64,000 nucleotides of DNA, taken from Streptomyces sp. NBC_00569. Lineage in GTDB: Bacteria; Actinomycetota; Actinomycetes; Streptomycetales; Streptomycetaceae. Below, in pieces: positions 7,828-16,851 of the stretch (position 1 is its first letter; each line of letters opens with the position of its first letter). The stretch lies in NCBI RefSeq assembly GCF_036345255.1, contig NZ_CP107783.1, positions 4,389,501 to 4,453,500 of the forward strand, in the 5' to 3' direction. The notes beneath the pieces were generated by a model. The model saw only the letters and a list, made by a program, of their open reading frames with translations. It was not told where the DNA came from and did no database searches. The position numbers and the translations under genes are program-made.

Positions 7828-9054
7828 GTGACTGCTGTGACTCCTCCGAATGCCGCAACGGAAGCCTTCATCACCGCGTCCGAGGCGCACAGTGCGCACA
7901 ACTACCATCCGCTGCCCGTCGTGGTCGCGACGGCGGAGGGCGCCTGGATGACGGATGTCGAGGGGCGCCGGTACCTCGACATGCTCGCCGGCTACTCAGC
8001 CCTCAACTTCGGCCATGGAAACCGGCGGCTCATCGAGGCCGCCAAGGCGCAGCTGGAGCGGGTGACGCTGACGTCCCGGGCCTTCTACCACGACCGGTTC
8101 GCCGCGTTCTGCAACCAGCTCGCGGAGCTGTGCGGCATGGACATGGTGCTGCCGATGAACACAGGGGCGGAGGCGGTCGAGACCGCCGTGAAGACGGCGA
8201 GAAAGTGGGGGTACCAGGTCAAGGGGGTGCTCGACGGGAGAGCGAAGATCGTCGTGGCGGGCAACAACTTCCACGGGCGCACCACGACCATCGTCAGCTT
8301 CTCCACGGACCATGAGGCGCGCGCGGACTTCGGTCCCTACACGCCGGGGTTCGAGATCGTGCCGTACGGCGATCTGACGGCGTTGCGCGGCGCTGTCACC
8401 GAGAACACCGTCGCGGTGCTGCTCGAACCGATCCAGGGCGAGGCCGGTGTCCTCGTACCGCCGGCCGGATATCTGCCGGCGGTAAGGGAGTTGACCCGCG
8501 AGCGGAACGTGTTGTTCATCGCGGACGAGATCCAGTCGGGACTCGGACGGACCGGGCGGACGTTCGCCTGTGAGCACGAGGGCGTGGTGCCCGACATGTA
8601 CGTGCTGGGCAAGGCGCTCGGCGGTGGGGTCGTGCCGGTGTCGGCGGTGGTGTCCAGCAGTGAGGTGCTCGGGGTGTTCAAGCCGGGTGAGCACGGGTCG
8701 ACGTTCGGCGGGAATCCGCTGGCCTGTGCGGTGGCGCTCGAGGTCATCGCGATGCTGCGCACCGGGGAGTTCCAGCAGCGGGCGGCCGAGCTGGGCGAGC
8801 ATCTCCACGCGGAGCTCGGGCTGCTGACGGACACGGGCAAGGTGACGCAGGTGCGGGGACGCGGGCTGTGGGCGGGGATCGACATCGATCCGTCGTACGG
8901 GACGGGAAGGGAGATCTCGCAGAAGTTGATGGCCAAGGGCGTCCTGGTCAAGGACACCCACGGCAGCACGATCCGGATCGCTCCCCCTCTGGTGATCAGT
9001 AAAGAGGACCTGGACTGGGGGCTCGACCGGCTCCGGGCGGTCCTGGCGGTCTGA
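7828..9054 (+). CDS. rocD: Ornithine-oxo-acid (ornithine delta-) aminotransferase
   Basis: 408 residues, class III PLP aminotransferase. NYHPLPVVVATAEGAWMTDVEGRRYLDMLAGYSALNFGHGN is the family N-terminus (cited in part), followed by MNTGAEAVETAVKTARKWGY, FIADEIQSGLGRTG and the PLP lysine in VLGKALGGGVVPVSA. It transfers the delta-amino group of ornithine to 2-oxoglutarate, giving glutamate semialdehyde in arginine breakdown or proline formation. The start is GTG 7828, with GGAG 6 nt upstream. It is divergent from glyA across a 265-bp spacer holding the riboswitch. No arginase or other rocD partner is adjacent. Confidence 0.93.
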   Translation: MTAVTPPNAATEAFITASEAHSAHNYHPLPVVVATAEGAWMTDVEGRRYLDMLAGYSALNFGHGNRRLIEAAKAQLERVTLTSRAFYHDRFAAFCNQLAELCGMDMVLPMNTGAEAVETAVKTARKWGYQVKGVLDGRAKIVVAGNNFHGRTTTIVSFSTDHEARADFGPYTPGFEIVPYGDLTALRGAVTENTVAVLLEPIQGEAGVLVPPAGYLPAVRELTRERNVLFIADEIQSGLGRTGRTFACEHEGVVPDMYVLGKALGGGVVPVSAVVSSSEVLGVFKPGEHGSTFGGNPLACAVALEVIAMLRTGEFQQRAAELGEHLHAELGLLTDTGKVTQVRGRGLWAGIDIDPSYGTGREISQKLMAKGVLVKDTHGSTIRIAPPLVISKEDLDWGLDRLRAVLAV

Positions 9055-9059
9055 CGGTG

Positions 9060-9076
9060 GTGCGCCTCCGGCGCAC
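9060..9076. terminator. Short hairpin after rocD
   Basis: GTGCGCC TCC GGCGCAC is a perfect 7-bp stem with a 3-nt loop, six bases after the rocD stop. It is a plausible simple terminator. Confidence 0.4.
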
Positions 9077-9174
9077 GGGCGGCCCACTCGTGGTCCGGCC
9101 ACTGACGGGGGCGCCCCCGGACGGGGAGCCGCTCACCGGCCGGTCGGCGTAGGCACAACCTCTACAGTCGCTTT

Positions 9175-10032
9175 GTGCTTCTTGGAATGCTTTGCGCGCT
9201 CGGGGCGGCGGTCTGTTTCGGTACGGCTTCCGTGTTGCAGGCGATGGCCGCGCGAGCCGCGGAGCCGGGGACGGGGTCCGGTGTCGACGCCGCGCTGTTG
9301 CTACGGGCGCTGCGGCAGTGGCGTTATGTCGCCGGGCTGGGGCTCGACCTGCTCGGGTTCGTGTTGCAGGTCGTGGCGCTGCGGTCCATTCCGATCTACG
9401 CCGTCGGGGCGGCGCTCGCCGCGAGTCTGGCGGTGACGGCGGTGGTCTCCACGCGGCTGCTGGACGTACGGCTGAGCGGCGTCGAGTGGGGCGCTGTCGG
9501 GCTGGTGGTGGCGGGGCTCGCAATGTTGGGGCTGGCGTCCGGGACGGAGGGAGAGGAGACCGGTTCGGTCACGTTGCGGTACGCGATGCTGGGGACGGCG
9601 CTCGGGGTGCTGTTGATCGGGGCGGTGGCCGGGCGGCTGCCGGGGCGGGGCCGGGCGCTCGCGCTGGGGCTCGGCTCGGGGTTCGGGTTCGGGGTGGTGG
9701 AGGTGTCGGTACGGCTCATCGACGACGTGTCGCCCGGCGCGCTGCTGAGCAATCCGGCGACGTACGCACTGCTGCTCGGTGGGGGTGCGGCGTTTCTGCT
9801 GCTGACCTCGGCGTTGCAGAAGGGGTCGGTCACCACGGCCACGGCGGGGATGGTCGTGGGCGAGACGGTGTGGCCGGCGCTGGTCGGGGTGATCTGGCTC
9901 GGGGATCGCACGCGCGAGGGGCTGGGCTGGCTGGCGGTTCTCGGATTCGTGGTGGCCGTGGCGGGGGCGTTGGCGTTGGCGCGCTTCGGGGAGGCACCGG
10001 TGGAGGACGCGTCCGCACCGGCCCGGGTCTGA
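9175..10032 (+). CDS. DMT/EamA-type integral membrane protein
   Basis: 285 residues, almost wholly hydrophobic, with nine to ten predicted membrane helices in two similar halves. The N-terminal pattern LGAAVCFGTASVLQAMAARAAE and ALRSIPIYAVGAALAASLAVTAV resembles actinobacterial EamA/DMT permeases. The substrate is unknown. GTG 9175 is supported by a TACAGT -10 box at 9163-9168, leaving 6 nt to the start, so the mRNA is probably leaderless. It is convergent with the MocR gene 74 bp downstream. Confidence 0.75.
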   Translation: MLLGMLCALGAAVCFGTASVLQAMAARAAEPGTGSGVDAALLLRALRQWRYVAGLGLDLLGFVLQVVALRSIPIYAVGAALAASLAVTAVVSTRLLDVRLSGVEWGAVGLVVAGLAMLGLASGTEGEETGSVTLRYAMLGTALGVLLIGAVAGRLPGRGRALALGLGSGFGFGVVEVSVRLIDDVSPGALLSNPATYALLLGGGAAFLLLTSALQKGSVTTATAGMVVGETVWPALVGVIWLGDRTREGLGWLAVLGFVVAVAGALALARFGEAPVEDASAPARV

Positions 10033-10105
10033 CCCGAACCTTGGCCGCGCCGGACGTTGGCCGCCCCGACCCGACCCGAGACGCCTGCCGCCCGATGCCG
10101 GTCCC

Positions 10106-11530
10106 TTATGGCAGCGCCCGGCACAAGGCCTCCAGCGCGCTTGTCCAGGCGTGGTCCGGTGGGGTTCCGTAGCCGACCACCAGGGCGTCCAAGGGTGGTT
10201 CGGTGGTGGCCGCGTCGTGGCGGAAGCTGGAGAGGCCGGAGACTCCCAGTCGCTGCCAGGCGGCGGCGCGGACCACGGACTGTTCGGTGCCGGGCGGGAG
10301 TTGGAGGACGGCGTGCAGGCCGGCGGCGATTCCGGTGGCGCGGACGTCGGGGGCGCGTTCGGCGAGGGCGGCGACAAGCTGGTCGCGGCGGCGGCGGTAG
10401 CGCAGGCGGGCACCGCGGACATGGCGGTCGTAGGCGCCCGAGTCGATGAACTCCGCGAGGGTCAGCTGGCCGAGGACGCCGCACGACCAGTCGGCGGCGC
10501 CCTTCGCCTCGATCACCTCCCCGATGACGGAGGGCGGCAGCACCAGCCAGCCGAGGCGCAGGCCGGGTGCGAGGGATTTGCTGGCCGTGCCGAAGTAGAC
10601 GACGCGGTCGGGGTCGAGTCCCTGGAGGGCGCCGACAGGCTGACGGTCGTAGCGGAACTCGCCGTCGTAGTCGTCCTCCAGGATCAGTCCGCCGGTGCGG
10701 CGGGCCCAGTCGACGACGGCGGTGCGGCGGTCGGGGTGCAGGGCCCCGCCCATCGGGAACTGGTGGGCGGGGGTCAGGAGCGCGGCGCCCACATCCGGTT
10801 CGCCGGTCGCCAACTCATCGGTGCGGGTGCCGAGTTGATCGAGGGGAAGGGGGTGGGTGCGCAGGCCGGACCGCGTCAGGACGTCCCAGTGGACGTCGAG
10901 CCCGTACGTCTCCACGGCGACGTCGCGCACGCCCCTGTTGCGCAGCACCTCGCCGAGCAGCATCAGGCCGTGGACGAAGCCGGAGCAGATGACGATGCGG
11001 TCCGGGTCGGCGTGGACGCCTCGGGCGCGGGCGAGGTAGCCGGCGAGTGCGGTGCGCAGTTCGATGCGGCCGCGGGGATCGCCGTAACCGAGAGCGTCGT
11101 TCGGGGCGGCGTTGAGGGCACGGCGCGAGGCCTTGAGCCATTCGGCGCGGGGGAACGAGGAGAGGTCGGGGGTGCCGGGGTGCAGGTCGTGGCGGAGGCC
11201 GGCCGGAGCGCGCCGCCCGCGGGTCGAGGCCGGCCGGGGCGCCTCGACCGGTCGCTCCGCGACGCGCGTCCCCGAGCCCTGGCGCGCGGTGAGCCAGCCC
11301 TCGGCGACGAGGTCGGCGTAGGCATCGGCGACCGTGTTGCGGGCGATGCCCAGATCGGCGGCGAGTGTGCGGGACGAAGGGAGGCGGACACCGGGGGCGA
11401 GACGTCCGCCGCGTACGGCGTCACGGAGCGCGTCGGTGAGGCCTTTGCGCAGGCCGGAGCCGGTCGGCTCGAGGTGCAGATCGATACCGAGCGCCTGACC
11501 GGAGGGCGAAGTGGCCCAGGATTTCACCAT
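10106..11530 (-). CDS. MocR/PdxR-family regulator (GntR HTH fused to aminotransferase-like domain)
   Basis: 474 residues. The N-terminal GntR winged helix (about 25-95) has RLPSSRTLAADLGIARNTVADAYADLVAEGWL. Residues about 115-474 form a fold-type I aminotransferase domain with PTYG-like VAVETYGLDVHWD, LEDDYDGEFRYD and the PLP lysine in FGTASKSLAPGLRLGW. MocR regulators use PLP or its adduct as effector. It is divergent from the AhpD-like pair across 47 bp, so it most likely controls them. A TATGGT box sits 8 nt before ATG 11530, and the palindrome ATGGACCAT (11535-11543) could be part of an operator. Confidence 0.88.
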   Translation of the reverse strand: MVKSWATSPSGQALGIDLHLEPTGSGLRKGLTDALRDAVRGGRLAPGVRLPSSRTLAADLGIARNTVADAYADLVAEGWLTARQGSGTRVAERPVEAPRPASTRGRRAPAGLRHDLHPGTPDLSSFPRAEWLKASRRALNAAPNDALGYGDPRGRIELRTALAGYLARARGVHADPDRIVICSGFVHGLMLLGEVLRNRGVRDVAVETYGLDVHWDVLTRSGLRTHPLPLDQLGTRTDELATGEPDVGAALLTPAHQFPMGGALHPDRRTAVVDWARRTGGLILEDDYDGEFRYDRQPVGALQGLDPDRVVYFGTASKSLAPGLRLGWLVLPPSVIGEVIEAKGAADWSCGVLGQLTLAEFIDSGAYDRHVRGARLRYRRRRDQLVAALAERAPDVRATGIAAGLHAVLQLPPGTEQSVVRAAAWQRLGVSGLSSFRHDAATTEPPLDALVVGYGTPPDHAWTSALEALCRALP

Positions 11531-11577
11531 GGAAATGGACCATACCTGTGGGCTACTCCGCTCGTAGGGTCGATGTC

Positions 11578-12102
11578 ATGACGACGAACGAGAACACCAC
11601 CGACAGCACCGGCCCGGCCACCAAGGAGTACGTCCACGAGCACACGCCCCGGCTGGCCTGGGCCAAGCATGCTCCGGAGGTCTACAAGGCCATGATCCGG
11701 CTCGACGCGGAGGCCCGTAAGGGTGTCGATCCGGTGACGCTGGAACTGGTCAAGATCCGTGCTTCGCAGCTCAACCACTGCGCGTTCTGCCTCGACATGC
11801 ACTCCAAGGACGCGCTCGCCGCGGGCGAGAGCGTGGAGCGGATCATCCAGCTCGGCGCGTGGGAGGAGTCCCAGCACTTCTACACGCCCAGGGAGATCGC
11901 GGCGATCGAGCTGACCGAGGCGATCACCGTGCTCACGGACGGGTTCGTGCCGGACGAGACGTACGAGAAGGCGGCGAAGCTGTACGACGAGAAGGAGCTG
12001 ACGCAGCTGATCGCCGCGATCACGGTGATCAACGCGTGGAACCGGTTCGGTGTGTCGACGCGGATGGTGCCCGGTCACTACACCGCGGGCGACTTCAAGT
12101 GA
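11578..12102 (+). CDS. AhpD-like / carboxymuconolactone decarboxylase family protein, copy 1
   Basis: 174 residues, with the family signature LELVKIRASQLNHCAFCLDMH, whose CxxC...H supplies the redox Cys pair of AhpD-type peroxidase partners. Then come ELTEAITVLTDGFVPDETYE and ITVINAWNRFGV. It may reduce peroxides or reactive species; the substrate is unknown. A TAGGGT box (11565-11570) ends 7 nt before ATG 11578, so it is probably leaderless. Its stop overlaps the next start (GTGA), and the two proteins are close paralogues, which points to a tandem duplication. Confidence 0.85.
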   Translation: MTTNENTTDSTGPATKEYVHEHTPRLAWAKHAPEVYKAMIRLDAEARKGVDPVTLELVKIRASQLNHCAFCLDMHSKDALAAGESVERIIQLGAWEESQHFYTPREIAAIELTEAITVLTDGFVPDETYEKAAKLYDEKELTQLIAAITVINAWNRFGVSTRMVPGHYTAGDFK

Positions 12103-12548
12103 CAGCCCGTACGACGTACCTGGACGCCGGTGTGCGCGACGCGATGATCGCGCTTGGCGCCGCCGCGAAGAAGGGGCTCGGCGACCCGGTTCTCGCCGAG
12201 CTGGTGATGATCCGGGCGTCGCAGCTCAACGAGTGCGCGTTCTGCCTGGACATGCACGTGGACCTCGCCGTCGAGAAGAACGGCGAGAGCGCCAAGCAGA
12301 TCGCGCTGCTCAACGCGTGGGCGGAGGCCCCCGAGCGGTTCACCGAGCGCGAGCGGGCCGCGCTCGCACTCACCGAGGCCGTCACCGTCCTCACCGACGG
12401 CTTCGTGCCGGACGAGACGTATGCGGCGGCGGCCGAGCACTTCGGCGAGGACGAGCTCGCCCATCTCCTCGGCGTGATCACCGTCATCAACAGTTGGAAC
12501 CGGCTCATGGTGAGCCGCCGGATCGCGCCGGGCGGACCGCAGTGGTGA
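12099..12548 (+). CDS. AhpD-like / carboxymuconolactone decarboxylase family protein, copy 2
   Basis: 149 residues, paralogous to the preceding protein throughout (IRASQLNECAFCLDMH, ALTEAVTVLTDGFVPDETY, ITVINSWNRLMVS) but lacking its N-terminal extension. The CxxC redox pair is kept. GTG 12099 overlaps the upstream TGA by 4 bp, so translation is coupled. The two proteins may form a hetero-oligomer, as AhpD-fold proteins are oligomeric; this is inference. Confidence 0.85.
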   Translation: MTARTTYLDAGVRDAMIALGAAAKKGLGDPVLAELVMIRASQLNECAFCLDMHVDLAVEKNGESAKQIALLNAWAEAPERFTERERAALALTEAVTVLTDGFVPDETYAAAAEHFGEDELAHLLGVITVINSWNRLMVSRRIAPGGPQW

Positions 12549-12586
12549 CGTGCCGGGTGCCCCCGTCAGGAAAGGCACCCGGCACG
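12549..12586. terminator. Bidirectional terminator
   Basis: A perfect 13-bp stem CGTGCCGGGTGCC (12549-12561) / GGCACCCGGCACG (12574-12586) with a 12-nt loop, placed between the convergent AhpD-like pair and the betaine transporter operon. Confidence 0.85.
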
Positions 12587-12608
12587 CGCGCGAGGAGGAG
12601 GCGTACGG

Positions 12609-13598
12609 CTACTTCGGCAGCCAGGACCGCCACGTCGACTCGTGCTCGTCGATCCACTTCTTCGCCGCCTCGTCCGGCGACAGCTTCTGGTCGGCGATGA
12701 GCAGGGAGACCTCGTTCTGGTCCTCGGTGGTCCACTTGAAGTTCTTCAGGAAGGCCGCCGCCTTGCCGCCCTTCTTCGAGAAGTCCGCGTTGAGGTACTT
12801 CTGGAGCGGCGTCTTCGGATAGGCGCAGGCCACCTTCTTCGGATCGGCGTCACAGCCGTCCTTGTAGGCCGGCAGCTTCACCTCCGTCATCGGCACCTTC
12901 TTGAACAGCCACTGCGGCTGGTACCAGTACGTCAGGAACGGCTTCTTGGCCTTGGCGAACTGCTTGATCTGGGTGATCTGAGCCGCCTCGGAACCGGAGA
13001 ACACGACCTGGTACTTCAGCTTCAGGTTGTTGACCAGCGCCTTGTCGTTGGTGACGTACGACGGGGAGCCGTCGAGGAGCTGGCCCTTGCCGCCGCTCTC
13101 CGCGGTCCGGAGCTGGGACGCGTACTTGTTGAGGTTCTTCCAGTCGGTGACGTCCGGGTGCTGCTTGGCGAAGTACGTGGGGACGAACCAGCCGATGTGT
13201 CCGGTGACGCCGAGGTCGCCGCCGTTCACGATCGTCTTCTTGTCCTTGACGTACCGCTGCTCCTGGTCGGGGTGGCCCCAGTCCTCCATGATCGCGTCGA
13301 CGCGACCCTGGCTGAGCGCGTCCCACGCGGGGACCTCGTCGACCTGGACGGTGTCGACTCGGTAGCCGAGCTCGTGCTTGAGCAGGTACTCGGCCACGGC
13401 GATGTTGGACTGCGCGCCGACCCAGGACTGCACGGACAGGGTCACCGTCTTCGCGCCCTGCGCGTTGGCGTACGGGGAGGACTGCTTGGTCATGTCGGCG
13501 GCACCGCAGCCGGTCGCCACCAACAGGGTGCCCGCGGCCGCGAGCCCCATGGTCGTCCTGCGTGCCCGCACCGGGCGGAAAGATCGAAGTGCTCGCAT
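12609..13598 (-). CDS. Glycine betaine/choline ABC transporter substrate-binding lipoprotein
   Basis: 329 residues. A signal sequence ends in a lipobox, LLVATGC, so the mature protein is probably lipid-anchored. The OpuAC-type fold is indicated by VTLSVQSWVGAQSNIAVAEYLL, VDAIMEDWGHPDQE, GHIGWFVPTYFA and YWYQPQWLF, with Trp/Tyr-rich segments suited to quaternary amines. It is the last gene of the bet operon. ATG 13598 has GGGAG about 10 nt upstream; GTG 13607 overlaps the permease stop (GTGA) and is an alternative. Choline versus betaine preference cannot be decided from sequence. Confidence 0.88.
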   Translation of the reverse strand: MRALRSFRPVRARRTTMGLAAAGTLLVATGCGAADMTKQSSPYANAQGAKTVTLSVQSWVGAQSNIAVAEYLLKHELGYRVDTVQVDEVPAWDALSQGRVDAIMEDWGHPDQEQRYVKDKKTIVNGGDLGVTGHIGWFVPTYFAKQHPDVTDWKNLNKYASQLRTAESGGKGQLLDGSPSYVTNDKALVNNLKLKYQVVFSGSEAAQITQIKQFAKAKKPFLTYWYQPQWLFKKVPMTEVKLPAYKDGCDADPKKVACAYPKTPLQKYLNADFSKKGGKAAAFLKNFKWTTEDQNEVSLLIADQKLSPDEAAKKWIDEHESTWRSWLPK

Positions 13599-13603
13599 CG
13601 CGA

Positions 13604-15577
13604 TCACGCTCCCTTCTTCGCGCGGCGTTCGGTCGGCTGGGTGACCCGGTCGAGCATGAGACCGAGGCACACGATCGCCGCGCCGCCGACGAGCCCGGTC
13701 GCCAGGTCGCCCTGGGCGAGACCGAACACGACCTCGTAGCCGAGCGCGCCACCGCCCACCAGACCGCCGATGATCACGACGGCGAGAACGAGGACGACGC
13801 CCTGGTTCACGGCCAGGAGCAGCGCGGGCCGGGCCAGCGGCAACTGGACCTGGCGCAGTTGCTGCCCGCTCGTCGCGCCCATCGACCGGGCCGACTCCAT
13901 GGCGGCGGCATCGACCTGGCGGAGTCCCTGCGTGGTGATGCGGATGACGGCCGGCAGCGCGTAGACGACGGCGGCGGCGACCGCGGGGGCACGGCCGACG
14001 CCGAACAGCGCGACCACGGGGATCAGATACACGAACTGCGGCATCGTCTGGAAGACGTCGAGCACCGGCCTGAGCAGGCGTTCGATCCGCCCGCTGCGGG
14101 CCGCCGCGATCCCGATCGCGAAGCCGACGACGAGCGTCACGGCGACAGCCGCGAGCACCTGCGACAGCGTGTCGAGCGACGGCTTCCACACACCGAGGAC
14201 ACCGATCGCGGCCATGGCGAGCACGGCCGTCAGGGCAGTGCGCCAGGTGCCGATCAGCCAGGCCAGCGCGGCGACGATGAGGAGCACGGACCACCAGGGC
14301 AGCCACTGCAGCCCGTCGCGCAGCGGGTCGAGGATCCAGGTGGTGAAGTGCCCGGCCCAGTCGGCGGTTCCGCCGATGTAGGGGACACCGGAGTAGAGGT
14401 GGTCGGTCATCCAGTCGACGGCGTTGTTGACCGGGTCCGCGATGTTCACGGTCCAGGCCTCGGGCCAGTCGATCCGGTCCGCGAGACGGGCCACGAGGGC
14501 GACGGCCACCGTGAGAACCGCGGCGACGCCCCAGCCGTACGCGCCGTGCAGGCGGCGGCCGTCGGGCTCGGCGGCGCCGAGCCGCTCCCCCGCCGCGGCC
14601 GTCGTACGGTCCAGGATCACGGCGAGCAGCACGATCGGGATGCCGGCGGCGAGGGCCGCGCCGACGTCCACGGAGGCCAGCGCCTGGTACACGCGGTCGC
14701 CGAGGCCGCCCGCGCCGATCACCGACGCGATGACGGCCATCGAGAGCGCCATCATGATCGTCTGGTTGAGCCCGAGGAGCAGTTGCTTGCGGGCGAGCGG
14801 GAGGCGGGCCGTCAGGAGCCGCTGACGCGCGGTCGCGCCGAGCGAGGCGACGGCCTCCATCACACCGCCGTCGGCGCCGCGCAGGCCGAGCGCCGTCAGA
14901 CGGGCCATCGGCGGGGCCGCGTAGACGACGGTCGCGAGGACGGCGGCGGGGACGCCGATGCCGAACACCAGGACGACCGGCAGCAGATACGCGTATGCGG
15001 GAAAGACCTGCATCGTGTCGAGGACGGGCCGCAGCGCCCGGTACGTGCGGTCGGAGAGTCCGGCCGCGAGTCCCAGGAGCATGCCGAGCACGACCGAGGC
15101 GAGGACCGCGACGATCATCAGCGCGAGGGTCTGCATGGTCGGCACCCACATGCCGAACCAGCCGCACACGAGGATCGCGACGACGGCGGACGCCGCGAGC
15201 TTCAGGCCCGCGACCCGCCAGGCGATGAGCCCGGCCGCGGCAGTGACGCCGGCCCAGCCGGCGGCGAGGAGCACCAGGTAGACGCCGCGCACGCTCACGA
15301 CGACGGCGTTGCTGATGTGGCCGAAGAAGTAGAGGAACAGCGGGTGGCTGTCCCGGTTGTCGATGATCCAGTCACTGGTCTTGCCCAGCGGTCCGGTCAG
15401 ATCGACGGTGAGCGCGTGCGGCCAGCTGCCGCTCGCCCACTTGGCGTTCACGATCGGTACGAGTACGGCCGCGACGACGGCGAGCAACAGGAGCTTGCCG
15501 AGGACCCGGTTGCGCAGGAGCGCGCCGAAGCGCGGGGTGTCCGCCGCGGGGGCGGTGGCGGTACTGGCGGCAGCCAT
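13604..15577 (-). CDS. Fused double permease of a glycine betaine ABC transporter
   Basis: 657 residues containing two BPD_transp_1 permease units in one chain, roughly residues 1-330 and 350-657. Each has an EAA-type loop for ATPase docking: GATARQRLLTARLPLARKQ followed by LNQTIMMALSMAVIASVIGAG, and GATSGQQLRQVQLPLARPA followed by VNQGVVLVLAVVIIGGLVG. ProW homologues normally carry one unit and homodimerise; here the dimer is covalent. The gene overlaps the ATPase stop by one base and the lipoprotein start region, so the operon is tightly coupled. Confidence 0.88.
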   Translation of the reverse strand: MAAASTATAPAADTPRFGALLRNRVLGKLLLLAVVAAVLVPIVNAKWASGSWPHALTVDLTGPLGKTSDWIIDNRDSHPLFLYFFGHISNAVVVSVRGVYLVLLAAGWAGVTAAAGLIAWRVAGLKLAASAVVAILVCGWFGMWVPTMQTLALMIVAVLASVVLGMLLGLAAGLSDRTYRALRPVLDTMQVFPAYAYLLPVVLVFGIGVPAAVLATVVYAAPPMARLTALGLRGADGGVMEAVASLGATARQRLLTARLPLARKQLLLGLNQTIMMALSMAVIASVIGAGGLGDRVYQALASVDVGAALAAGIPIVLLAVILDRTTAAAGERLGAAEPDGRRLHGAYGWGVAAVLTVAVALVARLADRIDWPEAWTVNIADPVNNAVDWMTDHLYSGVPYIGGTADWAGHFTTWILDPLRDGLQWLPWWSVLLIVAALAWLIGTWRTALTAVLAMAAIGVLGVWKPSLDTLSQVLAAVAVTLVVGFAIGIAAARSGRIERLLRPVLDVFQTMPQFVYLIPVVALFGVGRAPAVAAAVVYALPAVIRITTQGLRQVDAAAMESARSMGATSGQQLRQVQLPLARPALLLAVNQGVVLVLAVVIIGGLVGGGALGYEVVFGLAQGDLATGLVGGAAIVCLGLMLDRVTQPTERRAKKGA

Positions 15578-16851
15578 CAGGCGACCTCCTCGCCCGGCGG
15601 CGTGACGGGCGCGGGCGCTTCGGCGCCGGCGTCGGCTTCGGCGCCTGCCACAGCCGAACCGGAACCCGAAGCCTCGGCCCCGGCCGAACCGGAAGCGTCA
15701 GCCCCGGCCGACCCGGAACCCGAACCGGAAGCGTCAGCCCCGGCCACGTCCGCCCCTCCGGAGAACCCCTCCCCCGAGGACACGTCCGTCCCCGCCACCA
15801 CACCCAGCAGCCGCGCATGGTCCACGACGCCCAGGCAGCGACCCTCGTCCATGACCCGCACCGCGAACCCGGTCCTGGCGACCGCCTCGATCGCCTCCGA
15901 CACGGTCGCGCCGGGCGCGACGGCCGGTCCGCGGCCCTTTTCGTCGGCGTCGGCGGGCCGCATCGCGCGGCGCACCGTCATGACCTGCTCGCGCGGCACG
16001 TCCCGGACGAACTCGCGTACGTAGTCGTCGGCGGGCGAGCCCACGATCTCCTCGGGCGTACCCAGCTGCACGATCCGGCCGTCGCGCATCAGCGCGATCC
16101 GGTCGCCGAGCCGCAGCGCCTCGCTGAGGTCGTGCGTGATGAAGACCATGGTCCGGCCCTCCTCGCGGTGGAGCCGGATGACCTCCTCCTGCATGTCACG
16201 GCGGATCAGCGGGTCGAGGGCGCTGAACGGCTCGTCGAACAGCAGCACTTCGGGATCGACCGCGAGGGCGCGCGCGAGCCCGACACGCTGCTGCTGACCG
16301 CCGGACAGCTGCCCGGGTCGCCGCTGCTCAAGGCCGTCGAGGCCGACCTTCGCGACGACCTCCGCCGCCTTGGCCCGCCGCTCGGCGCGGCCCACGCCCT
16401 GGATCTCCAGGCCGTACGCGACGTTGTCGAGCACGGTGCGATGCGGAAGGAGCCCGAAGTGCTGGAAGACCATCGCGGCGCGGTGCCGGCGCAGTTCGCG
16501 CAGGCGCCCCTTGTCCATGCCGAGGACGTCCTCGCCGTCGATGGATATGCCGCCGGAGGTCGGCTCGATGAGCCGGGTCAGGCAGCGTACGAGGGTGGAC
16601 TTGCCGGAGCCGGAGAGGCCCATGACGACGAAGACCTCGCCCTTGCGCACGTCGAAGCTGACGTCGCGGACCGCGGCGGTGCACCCGGTGCGGGCGCGCA
16701 GCTCGGCGGCGCTCAGGGCGGCCAGCTCCGCGTCACCCGGCACCCGGTCGGCCTTCGGTCCGAAGACCTTCCACAGGTTGTTCACGGAGAACACCGGCGA
16801 TCCCGCCTGCGCGTCCGTCACCTCAGCGTTCGCCATCGTGTTCGTACTCAT
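15577..16851 (-). CDS. Glycine betaine ABC transporter ATP-binding protein
   Basis: 424 residues, OpuAA/ProV type. Walker A GLSGSGKS (about 78-85), Q-loop VFQHFG, signature LSGGQQQ (about 182-188), Walker B LLFDEP and H-loop FITHD are complete. The ProV-like insertion before Walker A ([16 protein letters not shown]) and a C-terminal CBS-like segment (about 285-360) are present. The last ~60 residues are a low-complexity Gly/Ala/Ser/Asp/Glu tail built on repeats of GADASGSG and GAEASGSG, which is unusual. ATG 16851 overlaps the betA stop by one base. Confidence 0.9.
   Translation of the reverse strand: MSTNTMANAEVTDAQAGSPVFSVNNLWKVFGPKADRVPGDAELAALSAAELRARTGCTAAVRDVSFDVRKGEVFVVMGLSGSGKSTLVRCLTRLIEPTSGGISIDGEDVLGMDKGRLRELRRHRAAMVFQHFGLLPHRTVLDNVAYGLEIQGVGRAERRAKAAEVVAKVGLDGLEQRRPGQLSGGQQQRVGLARALAVDPEVLLFDEPFSALDPLIRRDMQEEVIRLHREEGRTMVFITHDLSEALRLGDRIALMRDGRIVQLGTPEEIVGSPADDYVREFVRDVPREQVMTVRRAMRPADADEKGRGPAVAPGATVSEAIEAVARTGFAVRVMDEGRCLGVVDHARLLGVVAGTDVSSGEGFSGGADVAGADASGSGSGSAGADASGSAGAEASGSGSAVAGAEADAGAEAPAPVTPPGEEVA

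Noticed and set aside
12609..15167. Single 852-codon minus-strand frame covering the binding protein
   Set aside because: Only the 3' 330 codons encode the lipoprotein; the upstream part is an out-of-frame shadow of the permease. The true start is ATG 13598.
13562..16024. 820-codon plus-strand frame opposite the betaine transporter genes
   Set aside because: Antisense shadow. The minus strand encodes complete permease and ATPase motifs, while the plus frame is Arg/Gly/Asp/His-rich with no motif.
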